From Candidatus Salinicoccus stercoripullorum (GTDB lineage: Bacteria > Bacillota > Bacilli > Staphylococcales > Salinicoccaceae), in contig DXHR01000025.1 in the NCBI GenBank assembly GCA_019113295.1, forward strand, positions 124,001-188,000: DNA of 64,000 bases. The letters are read 5' to 3'. Shown piece after piece: positions 47,862-56,679 of this stretch. The translations under genes were made by a program, and so were the position numbers. Under the pieces are notes generated by a model. It saw nothing but the letters and a program-made list of their open reading frames with translations. It searched no databases and was not told where the DNA came from. Positions within the stretch are counted from its first letter, which is position 1, and each line of letters begins with the position of its first letter.

Positions 47862-48158
47862 ATGTCAAAATACATTAAGATTCTAACAGCAATTTTTGTG
47901 CTTACTGTACCGGTGCTCATATGGTTCAGAAAACACCAGCCGATACATCCCCAGAAAATTATCCAACAGCTTCACACGCAGTTTGAGAACATCTCATTCA
48001 TTTCAATAGACTACACGACCAGCACAAGGAAGCTCCTCGGAATAAACTGTGAAGTCTATACAGGTGTGCTGCATATCAGGAAGGATGATGCCACAGAAAG
48101 GTATCAGTTCATCGCCGATGCCTTCACCGGAGAGATCATGGAGACTACTGCTTTGTAA
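47862..48158 (+). CDS. PepSY-like small membrane protein (YtzB family)
   Basis: 98 residues with an N-terminal membrane helix (about 5-21) and a small external PepSY-like domain (ISIDYTTSTRKLLGINCEVYTGVLHI and a terminal FTGEIM), like Bacillus YtzB next to ytoP. Role unknown; PepSY modules can inhibit peptidases. GGGAGG precedes the ATG. Its 3' end overlaps the convergent lyase gene by 14 bases. Confidence 0.8.
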   Translation: MSKYIKILTAIFVLTVPVLIWFRKHQPIHPQKIIQQLHTQFENISFISIDYTTSTRKLLGINCEVYTGVLHIRKDDATERYQFIADAFTGEIMETTAL

Positions 48159-49347
48159 TTCCCATGATTTCTTCAAACGTTTCACGGATACGGTCGAGAC
48201 CGATGAGTAAGCGGTCCCTGCTGGTAGCCACGTTGAAACGGAAATGCCCATTCTTTTTCACATCATATATTTTTCCCGGTGATACAGCAATTCCTCCGAT
48301 TTCAACAAGTGCTTTATGTACTGTATCATCATCCAGTCCGGATTCTTCAAAACTGATCCATGCAAGATATGTCGCATCCGGTTTTTTGAAAGACAGCCAC
48401 CCGGACATATGCTCCTCTATATAGTCCTCGATCAGCTGGAAGTTTTCCGCCAGATGTCTGTTCAGCTCGTCCACCCACTCACCGCATTCATTATACGCGG
48501 CTTCGATTGCCGCCAGGGCAAGTGAATTCGCAGCGCCTACTCCATATTTGGATCCGATGGTCTGATTCAGCTTTTTGCGGAAGACTGCATCTCTTGAGAT
48601 AAAGTAGGAATGCGGGATACTTGCCAGGTTGAACGTTTTTCCCAGACCGGTTGTCACAAGGATCCTATCTCCTTCTTCCATCAGTTCAACCATCGAAACA
48701 AATGTGCTCTTCGGTCTGACAAAATCCATGTGTATCTCATCACTTATCAGGAAAACACCGTTGGCCATGCAGATTTCACGGATTTTACGCAATTCATCCT
48801 CCGTCCATACTTTTCCTGTCGGATTATGCGGATTGCAGTGGATATAGACTTTTACATCATCCCTTTTACACAATGTTTCAAAATGATCGAAATCAAACGT
48901 GTAGCCATTTTCATCTTCTATGAATGGACAGTCCACAATTTTCCGCTCATTACCCTTCAGCTGACCAATGAAGGCATTGTAGCTTGGTGTCGTAAGGATC
49001 ACCCCATCCCCTTTTGCGGAATGCTGTCTGACGACTTCCCCAACCGTGAAGAGCACAGACGGTGCATAGGAAATCTCCTCGTCCCGGAGTTCTATATCGA
49101 AACGGGATTTCCACCAATGTTTTACCGCGCCGTAAAATACCGGATTCTGCCATATAGTATAGCCGAAGATACGGTTGTCGATCCTTTGCTTCATCGCATC
49201 GGCAATCGGCTCCGCAATTTCAATATCCATGTCCGCAATCCAGAAAGGTTCCAGACCCTTTCTTCCGAACAGCGCATCAGTCCCCTCGTACTGGACACTG
49301 TATGTACCCTCTCGTGAGATATTTTTATTAAAATCGAATTTATCCAA
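48145..49347 (-). CDS. MalY/PatB-type PLP enzyme (cystathionine beta-lyase-like)
   Basis: 400-residue fold-type I aminotransferase: substrate-side WIADMDIEIAEPI, PSYNAF, NPHNPTGKVWTEDEL, ISDEIHMDF and PLP lysine in TTGLGKTFNLAS (usual family form SxSKTFN). The closest type is PatB/MalY C-S lyase, acting on cystathionine or cysteine conjugates. The start is TTG at 49347, after GGAGGA; the upstream ATG (49365) would include the ribosome site. Convergent overlap with the PepSY gene. Confidence 0.9.
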   Translation of the reverse strand: MDKFDFNKNISREGTYSVQYEGTDALFGRKGLEPFWIADMDIEIAEPIADAMKQRIDNRIFGYTIWQNPVFYGAVKHWWKSRFDIELRDEEISYAPSVLFTVGEVVRQHSAKGDGVILTTPSYNAFIGQLKGNERKIVDCPFIEDENGYTFDFDHFETLCKRDDVKVYIHCNPHNPTGKVWTEDELRKIREICMANGVFLISDEIHMDFVRPKSTFVSMVELMEEGDRILVTTGLGKTFNLASIPHSYFISRDAVFRKKLNQTIGSKYGVGAANSLALAAIEAAYNECGEWVDELNRHLAENFQLIEDYIEEHMSGWLSFKKPDATYLAWISFEESGLDDDTVHKALVEIGGIAVSPGKIYDVKKNGHFRFNVATSRDRLLIGLDRIRETFEEIMGITKQ

Positions 49348-49430
49348 AAAATCTCCTCCAAACATATTGAATGCTGCATATCATTTCTCTATCATTTTAT
49401 CATTCATTACTGAATAATACACGGCATTAA

Positions 49431-49456
49431 AAAAAGCACCTTCAGAAAGATGCCTT
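49431..49456 (-). terminator. Intrinsic terminator of trmB
   Basis: Minus-strand GGCATCTT/AAGGTGCT (8 pairs, two wobble) followed by T7; it overlaps the trmB stop region. Confidence 0.7.
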
Positions 49457-50074
49457 TATTCTGTATATTAAATTTCCTTTTGCTGAAAATTTCTCTTCAT
49501 ATTCCGTCCTGATGTTATCCTCCGGCTCCGTCTCGTGGAGGTCCAGTATCACTTCATGGAAATCCATTCCGAACCGGTTCAGGCTGATCAGGCTGTACTC
49601 GAACAGCCCGCGGTTATCAGTCTTGAAATGGAGCTCGCCGTCAGGTTTCATAATCTGTCTGTACTGATCCAGGAAGGAACGGAAAGTCAACCGTCGTTTC
49701 TCATGGCGTTTCTTCGGCCATGGATCAGAAAAATTAAGATATATACGGTCCACTTCACCTTCACTGAAATACTCTTTGATCGTGTTTGCATCAAGTAGCA
49801 CAAGACGCACATTGGCAAGCTCCAGCTCCTGCACCTTTTCAAGCACTCGGATCATCACATTCTTATCCAGTTCGATTCCCACATAATTTATATCCGGATT
49901 CCGCTTCGCAAGTTCGGTGATGAATGTTCCCATTCCTGTACCGATTTCAATATGGAGCGGCTGCTTTGTTTCAAAGAATTCATCTATTCTGCCTGCGTAT
50001 CCAGATTCAACATCAACGATATCATCATTCGACGACAGAAAATCCATCGCCCATGGTTTGTTTCGCATTCTCAT
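49442..50074 (-). CDS. trmB: tRNA (guanine-N7-)-methyltransferase
   Basis: 210-residue SAM enzyme modifying G46 of tRNA. RNKPWA at the N-terminus, SAM motif IEIGTGMGTFI (42-52), VGIELDKNV, NFSDPWPKKRHEKRRLT (catalytic and tRNA-binding) and the terminal EEKFSAKGNLIYRI are all conserved. ATG at 50074 follows GGTGGGGA. It follows ytmP by 37 bases, the Bacillus ytmP-ytmQ arrangement. Confidence 0.97.
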   Translation of the reverse strand: MRMRNKPWAMDFLSSNDDIVDVESGYAGRIDEFFETKQPLHIEIGTGMGTFITELAKRNPDINYVGIELDKNVMIRVLEKVQELELANVRLVLLDANTIKEYFSEGEVDRIYLNFSDPWPKKRHEKRRLTFRSFLDQYRQIMKPDGELHFKTDNRGLFEYSLISLNRFGMDFHEVILDLHETEPEDNIRTEYEEKFSAKGNLIYRIKASF

Positions 50075-50111
50075 CGGCCATTCCCCACCTGAAAATAATT
50101 ATTCATATGAT

Positions 50112-50903
50112 TTAAATAAAACGATTCCTATTAATAATCCTGTTGAGGAATAGAATCCAGTCGTTCATATCTTTAAACCTTTTGTGATCCTCATACCACT
50201 GGATCATTGTAATTGCCTGTACCAGGGTATACCACTTCATACGCTTGAGCAGATCACGATCGAGCGGCTTTCCGTAATCCGCGAGCCACTCTTTCCATCT
50301 TCCGCTGTCCACATAAGTATAAAGCAGCATCCCAAGGTCTATGGCGGGGTCTGCAATCATTGCACCTTCCCAGTCCACCAGAAAAAGCTCATCCTGATCG
50401 GACAGGAGCCAGTTGTTATGGTTTACATCTCCATGACATACTGTGCAGAATTGTTCATCAATCTTCGGCATCTCATTTTCCAGGTACTGGATAGCTGCAC
50501 GAACAGTATGATGAGCATTCACTTTCGGTGAAAGTGATGATTGTATCTTGTTCAATAACAAGTCCGGCAGCATGGGCTTCATGCCCAGCTTTTTGAGCAT
50601 TGTCAGAAGAGGTCCTGATGTATGGATTTTTTTCATCAATGATGCCACTCTCTCCGAACACATCTCATCACGGTTCAGCTCCCGGCCATTTTTCCAATGT
50701 TGTGCTGTCACTACTTCACCGGTCTCTATTCTTTTCGTCCAGACCAGCTTAGGTACGATACCTTCAGCTGACAACGCCGCAAGGAAAGGGCTGGCATTGC
50801 GTTTCAGGAACAGCTTCCTGCCATCCTGCTCCGCCTTGTAGGCTTCGCCGGATGCTCCACCAACAGGGTCGAGTGTCCAGCCGAGCTGATAGAAATGCTC
50901 CAA
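50112..50903 (-). CDS. ytmP: Aminoglycoside/choline-kinase-like phosphotransferase (YtmP)
   Basis: 263 residues with a protein-kinase-like fold: catalytic CHGDVNHNNWLL (about 155-166), metal motif LVDWEGAMIADP (about 174-185) and ATP-side KLFLKRNASPF. Family substrates are small amines or sugars; the YtmP substrate is not known. Start is TTG at 50903, six bases after AGAGGTG. It is cotranscribed with trmB and preceded by a short leader with a promoter and a terminator. Confidence 0.9.
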   Translation of the reverse strand: MEHFYQLGWTLDPVGGASGEAYKAEQDGRKLFLKRNASPFLAALSAEGIVPKLVWTKRIETGEVVTAQHWKNGRELNRDEMCSERVASLMKKIHTSGPLLTMLKKLGMKPMLPDLLLNKIQSSLSPKVNAHHTVRAAIQYLENEMPKIDEQFCTVCHGDVNHNNWLLSDQDELFLVDWEGAMIADPAIDLGMLLYTYVDSGRWKEWLADYGKPLDRDLLKRMKWYTLVQAITMIQWYEDHKRFKDMNDWILFLNRIINRNRFI

Positions 50904-50930
50904 ATTCTACACCTCTTTTCATCGTCAAAG

Positions 50931-50968
50931 AAAAAAGCGCTAAATACTCAAGGAATAAGATAGCGCCA
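50931..50968 (-). terminator. Attenuator-like terminator in the ytmP leader
   Basis: Minus-strand GGCGCTA...TAGCGC plus T6, 7-bp stem with a 17-base loop, only 28 bases before the ytmP start codon, leaving no room for a further promoter. Confidence 0.6.
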
Positions 50969-50987
50969 GTTTCTGTTCGTGTCATAA

Positions 50988-51016
50988 ATTTTATAGGGTT
51001 TCAAAGTTTATTTCAA
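50988..51016 (-). promoter_or_regulatory. Promoter of the ytmP-trmB unit
   Basis: Minus-strand TTGAAA (51011-51016), 17-base spacer, TAAAAT (50988-50993). Transcription would start near 50981, giving a leader of about 75 bases that crosses the 50931-50968 terminator. The rest of the 50969-51127 gap shows nothing else certain. Confidence 0.65.
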
Positions 51017-51127
51017 GGACTATTATTACGTCCGGTTTTGACAACACGGTGTCACCGGTCGGTAAAACCATATACTGTAAGCCTTTGAGCTCCCTGAAAA
51101 TTAAAAGGGTAATATTTCAGGTTAACA

Positions 51128-51976
51128 TTATTTAACCAGGTTTAATTTGTGAATGTTTGCATCAAACACTTCCTGGATACTTTTTGTAATCATTCCTCTT
51201 TGTCCGTTTCCGATAACCGTATCATCCACCTTGACGACCGGCGTGACTTCCTGGGTGGTGCTCGTGATGATTGCTTCATCTGCATCCAGCAGTTCTTCCA
51301 CACTAAAACCGGCTTCTTCAACGGGGACATCCAGCTCTCCTGCAATCCTCAGCACTTCCTGCCTTGTGATACCGTTCAGGATGAGATTGTCTGCCGGATG
51401 GGTTTTCAATATACCATTTCTTACGATGAAGACATTTGTCGACGAGCCTTCCGTCACCACTCCGTCCCTGTGCATTACTGTTTCATGGGCTCCGGCTTTC
51501 ACAGCCCGCTCCTTCTCCATGACATTCGCCAGCAGGTTCAGACTCTTCACATGACACTTGAGCCATCTGTAGTCTTCACTTGTGATGACGTGTACTCCGT
51601 TCTCAGACTGTCTGTACGGACGCCTGGCCTCATTGATGTAGGCCAGAACGACCGGCTTCACATCAACAGGATAGGCATGGCTCCGGTTCTGGATCCCTCT
51701 TGAAACCTGGATGTACAATGCTCCGTTCTCAATAGTGTTCCTTGCTTTCAATTCCGTTACAATATCCAGCAGCTCAGTGCGCTCCACACCTTCGATCTCG
51801 ATTTCCGACATACTGTTCATAAGTCGGTCCAGGTGGCCGTCGAGCGTAAAGAACTCACCGTCATAATACCTGATGACTTCATAAACCCCGTCTCCGAAAT
51901 AAAATGCGCGGTCCTGATACATGACTCTCAGTTCTTCATCTTCCTTGAATTCACCATTATAAAAACTAATTTTCAT
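51128..51976 (-). CDS. dat: D-amino acid aminotransferase
   Basis: 282-residue fold-type IV PLP enzyme supplying D-alanine/D-glutamate for peptidoglycan. PLP lysine Lys144 (CHVKSLNLLANV), Glu in DGVVTEGSSTNVF and carboxylate-binding Arg98/His100 (NRSHAY) match the Bacillus D-AAT. The ATG at 51976 lies inside the end of pepV (11 bases overlap), after AGGGTGAG. The pepV-dat pairing is the same in Staphylococcus. Confidence 0.95.
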   Translation of the reverse strand: MKISFYNGEFKEDEELRVMYQDRAFYFGDGVYEVIRYYDGEFFTLDGHLDRLMNSMSEIEIEGVERTELLDIVTELKARNTIENGALYIQVSRGIQNRSHAYPVDVKPVVLAYINEARRPYRQSENGVHVITSEDYRWLKCHVKSLNLLANVMEKERAVKAGAHETVMHRDGVVTEGSSTNVFIVRNGILKTHPADNLILNGITRQEVLRIAGELDVPVEEAGFSVEELLDADEAIITSTTQEVTPVVKVDDTVIGNGQRGMITKSIQEVFDANIHKLNLVK

Positions 51977-53387
51977 CCATCTCACCCTTTATACAGATTC
52001 TGTGCAGCGCTTCAAGATATATTTCGGTGGTCAGCAGCAGTTCATCCACTTTCATACGTTCATTTTTCTGATGCATCGTATCCGCAGTATCCTTGAACAT
52101 TGCACCAAAGGCAACGCCCTTTTCCAGTGTTCTGGCATAAGTTCCGCCGCCGATTGTAAACGGTTCAGAATCATCATTAACATGATTGCGGTAGGAATCA
52201 AGCAGCACCTCTACCAAAGGATCACGCTTATCGACATAATGAGGTTCCTGGTGCGTGACATCTTCAATGATGAAACCATCTGGATGGATGGCTTTTTCAA
52301 GTTTTTTAATACCTTTTTCAAAATCCAGTCCTTCAGGGTATCTGAGGTTGATACCGAAAATGCCGCCGTCGACCTCCGTATAATTGATCATGCCGGTATT
52401 TACCGTCGTATTCCCAAGCTCATCGTGGGAATGGTCCATGCCGAATTTAGCGCCGTCAGCGTTATCCGTGATCCTTGATTCAGCAAAGTCCACAAAAGCA
52501 GTCGCATTATTGTCCAGATCGAGGTCACCCAGGAATTTGAGCAGGATGAATCCGGCATTCACGCCCGCCTCCGGTGTGGATCCATGGGCACTTTGCCCTG
52601 TTATAGAAAGCTTCAAAAAACCGTTGTCTATCTCATATTCACCATCGATATCATCGCGTCTCAGGAAGTCTTCGAAAGACTGTATCACTTCACTCATGTT
52701 CTGAAGCACTTTAAGTTTGGCCTCAGCCGCTTCAGGCACCATGTTATACCTTTCGCCCGAAATCAGGACTTTGAGCTCTATGTTGGGTTCTTCATCATCC
52801 AGGGATGTCTGCTTCTGGATGATATTGAATGTCGTAATTCCTTTTTCACCGTGGATGAGAGGAAATGCCGCATCCGGCGCAAAGCCTGCATCCGGCATTT
52901 CCTCTGATTTGAAATAGGCGTCAGTACACTGCCAGTCCGACTCTTCATCCGTCCCGATTATCAGGCGGGTACGGTATTTGAAATCCAGCCCCTCGGCGGC
53001 CAGGATTTTCATAGCATAGTAGGCAGCCATCGTCGGCCCCTTGTCATCCTGCACACCCCTCGCTCTGATGATGCCATCTTCGAGCACGGGTTTGAATGGA
53101 TCTGTATCCCATCCACTGCCCGGGGGCACAACATCGACGTGCCCAAGGATGCCGAAAAGCTTTTCTCCCTGTCCGAGTTCCAGATGCCCTGCCAGGTTAT
53201 CAATTTTTTTCCCGGTCATGCCGTCACGCTCTCCGAGGGAAATCATGTAATCCAGTGCCGCTTTCGGACCGTGACCGACAGGTGCGTTCCTGTCTGTTTC
53301 CCCCCTGACACTTTCTATCTCCAGCAGGCCGAATAAATCTTTGATCAGATCATCCCTGTACCTGCTGACCAAACCTTTATAATCCAT
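51966..53387 (-). CDS. pepV: Dipeptidase PepV, peptidase family M20
   Basis: 473-residue zinc/manganese dipeptidase (staphylococcal Sapep type). Metal and catalytic residues: His83 and Asp85 (GHVDVVPPG), Asp114/115 (QDDKGP), Glu148/149 (TDEESDWQC) and DTMHQKNER near the end. It splits dipeptides in the cytosol. ATG preceded by GGGGGAGAG. Operon partner of dat, linking peptide breakdown to D-amino-acid supply. Confidence 0.95.
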   Translation of the reverse strand: MDYKGLVSRYRDDLIKDLFGLLEIESVRGETDRNAPVGHGPKAALDYMISLGERDGMTGKKIDNLAGHLELGQGEKLFGILGHVDVVPPGSGWDTDPFKPVLEDGIIRARGVQDDKGPTMAAYYAMKILAAEGLDFKYRTRLIIGTDEESDWQCTDAYFKSEEMPDAGFAPDAAFPLIHGEKGITTFNIIQKQTSLDDEEPNIELKVLISGERYNMVPEAAEAKLKVLQNMSEVIQSFEDFLRRDDIDGEYEIDNGFLKLSITGQSAHGSTPEAGVNAGFILLKFLGDLDLDNNATAFVDFAESRITDNADGAKFGMDHSHDELGNTTVNTGMINYTEVDGGIFGINLRYPEGLDFEKGIKKLEKAIHPDGFIIEDVTHQEPHYVDKRDPLVEVLLDSYRNHVNDDSEPFTIGGGTYARTLEKGVAFGAMFKDTADTMHQKNERMKVDELLLTTEIYLEALHRICIKGEMDEN

Positions 53388-53449
53388 GATCTCTCCCCCA
53401 GTGCTTATGTAGCGTAACCTTATTTTTCAATGATATATAAAGTTATGGA

Positions 53450-53487
53450 CAAAAACAAGGAAACAGCGAAATTAATCACCGTTTCCC
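53450..53487 (-). terminator. Terminator of the LEA-like gene
   Basis: Minus-strand GGAAAC ... GTTTCC stem followed by TTGTTTTTG, 16 bases after the stop codon. Confidence 0.65.
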
Positions 53488-53502
53488 CGTCTTTTGCAAA
53501 AG

Positions 53503-54195
53503 TTATTTTTTATCGTTTTCTTCATCGGTCACCACATGAATATTATGGCTGTCATCCTTGTCGCCTTTGTCATCGACGACTTCGGCATTTCCAGGCGTCT
53601 CCTTATTGAGACCGCCGTGTGAAACTGCATCCTGAAGTTCTTCTTCCGGATGGATGCCGCCTTCTGACACCCATTCCTCGTTCATCTGTTCAGTGGTCAG
53701 CTGGCCTTCCGAGTCCATTCTGTCAGGCTTGGTGAAATGACCTTCACTGTCATCTACGCTGCTTGCGCCCTGGACAGAAGATATTTTACTGTTGTCGTTG
53801 CCCTCTTCGGCATAATCATTCGCAGCTTCCCTGGAACCGCCCTTTCCAGCATTCATTTTTGATTTTGCTTTCTGCTGTGCTTCCTGGGCATAGGCTTTGG
53901 GATCTTGTTTGGCCCTTTCGACTTCGCTTTTCGCTTTTTCCTGCACATTCTGTGCATAACCTTTAGGGTCATCCTTCACTTTCTCAAATTCCTGCTTTGC
54001 TTTTTCCTGATACGGTGCCGTCTGTTCATTGAATTTGTTCTGCACATCCTGGGCGTAGCCTTTTGGGTCTTCTTTCACCTTGTTATATTCATTGACGACT
54101 GCGTCCCTGTTTTCTTTCTTTGATAATTGTTTTGCTGCAACTGCAAGACCGAGCATAGCTGCAACTTTCAATAGAGTTCCTGATTTTCTGGCCAT
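53503..54195 (-). CDS. LEA-like/YtxH-like stress protein with 11-residue periodic repeats
   Basis: 230 residues. A short alanine-rich hydrophobic segment (about 8-22, TLLKVAAMLGLAVAA) is followed by amphipathic lysine/glutamate-rich helices with DPKGYAQ at 43-49, 76-82 and DPKAYAQ at 98-104, spaced by 33 and 22 residues, that is multiples of 11. The rest is acidic and disordered-looking. This periodicity is like LEA group 3 proteins that protect membranes and proteins in drying or osmotic stress (inference). ATG at 54195 is eight bases after AGAGGTG. A sigma-B-type promoter lies just upstream. Confidence 0.75.
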   Translation of the reverse strand: MARKSGTLLKVAAMLGLAVAAKQLSKKENRDAVVNEYNKVKEDPKGYAQDVQNKFNEQTAPYQEKAKQEFEKVKDDPKGYAQNVQEKAKSEVERAKQDPKAYAQEAQQKAKSKMNAGKGGSREAANDYAEEGNDNSKISSVQGASSVDDSEGHFTKPDRMDSEGQLTTEQMNEEWVSEGGIHPEEELQDAVSHGGLNKETPGNAEVVDDKGDKDDSHNIHVVTDEENDKK

Positions 54196-54249
54196 ATTCA
54201 AAACACCTCTTATATTTTATTTGTACTGTGTTTAATCTATGATAAATAT

Positions 54250-54274
54250 TTACCCGTTCGGATAAGCCTTAAAC
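54250..54274 (-). promoter_or_regulatory. Sigma-B-type promoter of the LEA-like gene
   Basis: Minus-strand GTTTAA (54269-54274), 13-base spacer, GGGTAA (54250-54255): -35 exact and -10 one base off the sigma-B consensus. It begins directly after the rsuA stop codon. Confidence 0.8.
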
Positions 54275-54964
54275 TTATTTTTTCAGATCATCAACCTCTT
54301 CTGTCGTAAGCCTGCGCCAGCTGCCTTCCGCAAGCTCTTCATCCAGTGTGAGCGTTGCAAATCCGACCCGCCTGAGGCCAGTCACCCGGTTTTCCAGATA
54401 ACCGAACATCCTTTTGACCTGATGGTACTTCCCTTCGGTTATTGTCAGTTTCACCCTCCTGGCGGATAATTTCTCCGCCTCGGCAGGAGCAGTTGTAAAA
54501 TCCTTCAGCGGAATTCCCTGTTCGAGCTTCTGGATTTCTGGATCTGATACATCTTTTTCAAGATCTGCAATATACGTCTTGCCTATCTTTTTCCGGGGAC
54601 TGAGCAGTTCATGTGCGAGCTGGCCGTCATCAGTGATGAACAAAAGGCCCGTGGTATCCTTGTCCAGTCTCCCCACCGGGAACATATCTTTTTTCTGAGG
54701 ATGGTCAATGATGTCCATCACCGTCGCTGTCCGCCCCGCTTCAGTGGACGAAATGACGCCGCCGGGTTTGTTCAGCATGATATAGATGCCCCGCTCCAGC
54801 AGGACCTCCATACCGTTCATAAGAATCTCCTCTTCTCCGGTGACTTCGGTTTTTGCATCCTTTACCATCTTTCCATCGACTGTCACTCCACCTTTTTTCA
54901 GAACCGCCTTTACATCCTTGCGGCTGCCTGCACCGGAATTTGAAAGATATTTATCCAGTCTCAT
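54275..54964 (-). CDS. 16S rRNA pseudouridine synthase, RsuA type
   Basis: 229 residues: N-terminal S4 domain (MRLDKYLSNSGAGSRKDVKAVLKKGGV), then the RsuA catalytic core with the conserved GRLDKDTTGLLFITDDG (98-114), catalytic Asp101, and late KYHQVKRMFG and LRRVGFATL. It probably makes pseudouridine 516 in 16S rRNA. It starts one base after the murJ stop; AAGGTG serves as ribosome site. The RsuA-like gene next to the MurJ flippase is conserved in Staphylococcus and Bacillus (ytzG-ytgP). Confidence 0.94.
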   Translation of the reverse strand: MRLDKYLSNSGAGSRKDVKAVLKKGGVTVDGKMVKDAKTEVTGEEEILMNGMEVLLERGIYIMLNKPGGVISSTEAGRTATVMDIIDHPQKKDMFPVGRLDKDTTGLLFITDDGQLAHELLSPRKKIGKTYIADLEKDVSDPEIQKLEQGIPLKDFTTAPAEAEKLSARRVKLTITEGKYHQVKRMFGYLENRVTGLRRVGFATLTLDEELAEGSWRRLTTEEVDDLKK

Positions 54965-54965
54965 A

Positions 54966-56600
54966 TTAAAGCACCTTCAGTTTCTTCCTGATTTTGTCAG
55001 CTCTTGAGCCGAGTATTTCATCCGCGAGCCCCGATCTGAAGGAAATGATCATATAGACAAGTGCGCCGAGCGGCACTGCCACTGCAAGAACAATGACTGA
55101 GTTCAGCTTCTCGCCGATATCAAGATTCAATATGAAAACATAATAGATGATTTCGACAACGAGCAGCATCACCAGGCTGTAGAGCCCGATTTCTGCAAGC
55201 GGCCTTAATAGCGGTCTGAAGTGGAACTTGCCGTATTTCCTGATGATGACGAAGTTGATCAGCACGCCGATTGACAGGGCGATGCCGGTCCCCATCACTG
55301 CACCGACTGTCTGGAACTGCATGATCAGCGGAATGTTGATTGCCGCTTTTATCGCCAGCATGCCCAATACGACATAAAGGGTCAGATTCTGCTTATCGAT
55401 GCCCTGCACGATTGAACATGTGACTGAGAACAGTGAAATGACCACACTGACCGGTGCATAGAACAGCAATATCTTTATGCCCATCTCATTATAGCTGTAG
55501 AACGACGTATAAAGCGGTGCTGACAGAATCATCATTCCGACTGCTGCGGGTATCGCGAAGAATAGCAGCATGAGGATCATCATTCTGATCTGATGGTGCA
55601 CATCATCCATCCTGCCTTTATGGAAGTTTTTCGTGATGAAAGGCAGAATCGTGATTGCAAACGCAGATGCAAATGCCGTGGGAATCATGACGAGCTTGTG
55701 CGTGGTCAGGTTCAGCATGCCGAACCATGCATCATGATACTCTTCCGGCACGCCACCCATCGCAAGGCCGTTGTTGTGAGTCAGCTGATCGATGAACATC
55801 GTGAGGGGGATGCTGATACCCACGATGATGAACGGAATACCATAACGGACGATTTCAGAATACATCTCCCTGTAAGAAAAATCATAATCCGTAGTATCCG
55901 CATCGACCATTCTCTGGATGTGCGGTTTCCTCTTCCTCCAGAAGTACCACAGTGTCGCAAGTGAACCGAGTCCTCCTATGAATGCTGCGAATACAGCCAC
56001 TTCGTTCGCTGTCTGCACTGTTCCGTCAAGCATGTAGATGACAACAAATGAACCGCCGAGCAGAAAAAGTATGCGGAGTATCTGCTCGATTACAGAAGAT
56101 GCACTCGTCGGTCCAAATGATTCGAAACCCTGGAATATGCCGCGCCATGTTGCCATGAACGGCACGATGATCACAGCTATGGCTACGACACGGATGATGC
56201 CCGTGATATCTTCTGTACTCCATCTGTGTTCACCTTCCCCAGAGGCGACCATCTGCATTTCAGCAATGAACGGAGCCGCAAAGTAAAGGGCGATAAAAGC
56301 AATGAATCCCGAGGACATCATCACTATGAGACTTGAACGGTACAGCTTCTGACTGGTGGCATATGCCCCGAGTGCATTGTACTTGGCCACATATTTTGAA
56401 ACCGCCCCGGGCACACCTGCCGCTGCAATAGACAGCATGATGGTATAAGGAGTGTACGCGTATCCGTACAGGGCAAGATTTTCCTCACCGCCCATGATAC
56501 TGTAGAATGGTATAAGGTAGAGCATACCAAGCACTTTAGTGATTACTGTGGCAATCGTCAGCAGGAACGTGCCCCTCACTAATTTATTTGAATCAGACAT
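54966..56600 (-). CDS. murJ: Lipid II flippase MurJ (MOP/YtgP family)
   Basis: 544 residues with about 14 membrane helices in two related halves. KLVRGTFLLTIATVITKVLGMLYLIPFYSIMG at the N-terminus and the RGIFQGFESFGPTSASSVIEQI segment are standard for the YtgP branch of MVF flippases that move lipid II across the membrane. ATG preceded by AGAGGGATG. Operon murJ-rsuA. Confidence 0.92.
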   Translation of the reverse strand: MSDSNKLVRGTFLLTIATVITKVLGMLYLIPFYSIMGGEENLALYGYAYTPYTIMLSIAAAGVPGAVSKYVAKYNALGAYATSQKLYRSSLIVMMSSGFIAFIALYFAAPFIAEMQMVASGEGEHRWSTEDITGIIRVVAIAVIIVPFMATWRGIFQGFESFGPTSASSVIEQILRILFLLGGSFVVIYMLDGTVQTANEVAVFAAFIGGLGSLATLWYFWRKRKPHIQRMVDADTTDYDFSYREMYSEIVRYGIPFIIVGISIPLTMFIDQLTHNNGLAMGGVPEEYHDAWFGMLNLTTHKLVMIPTAFASAFAITILPFITKNFHKGRMDDVHHQIRMMILMLLFFAIPAAVGMMILSAPLYTSFYSYNEMGIKILLFYAPVSVVISLFSVTCSIVQGIDKQNLTLYVVLGMLAIKAAINIPLIMQFQTVGAVMGTGIALSIGVLINFVIIRKYGKFHFRPLLRPLAEIGLYSLVMLLVVEIIYYVFILNLDIGEKLNSVIVLAVAVPLGALVYMIISFRSGLADEILGSRADKIRKKLKVL

Positions 56601-56679
56601 TTAACATCCCTCTTACATTTAGAATAATATTCATTATAATCGAAAGTATTTAAGTTTCAAACCAAAAGGAGAGTTCCCA

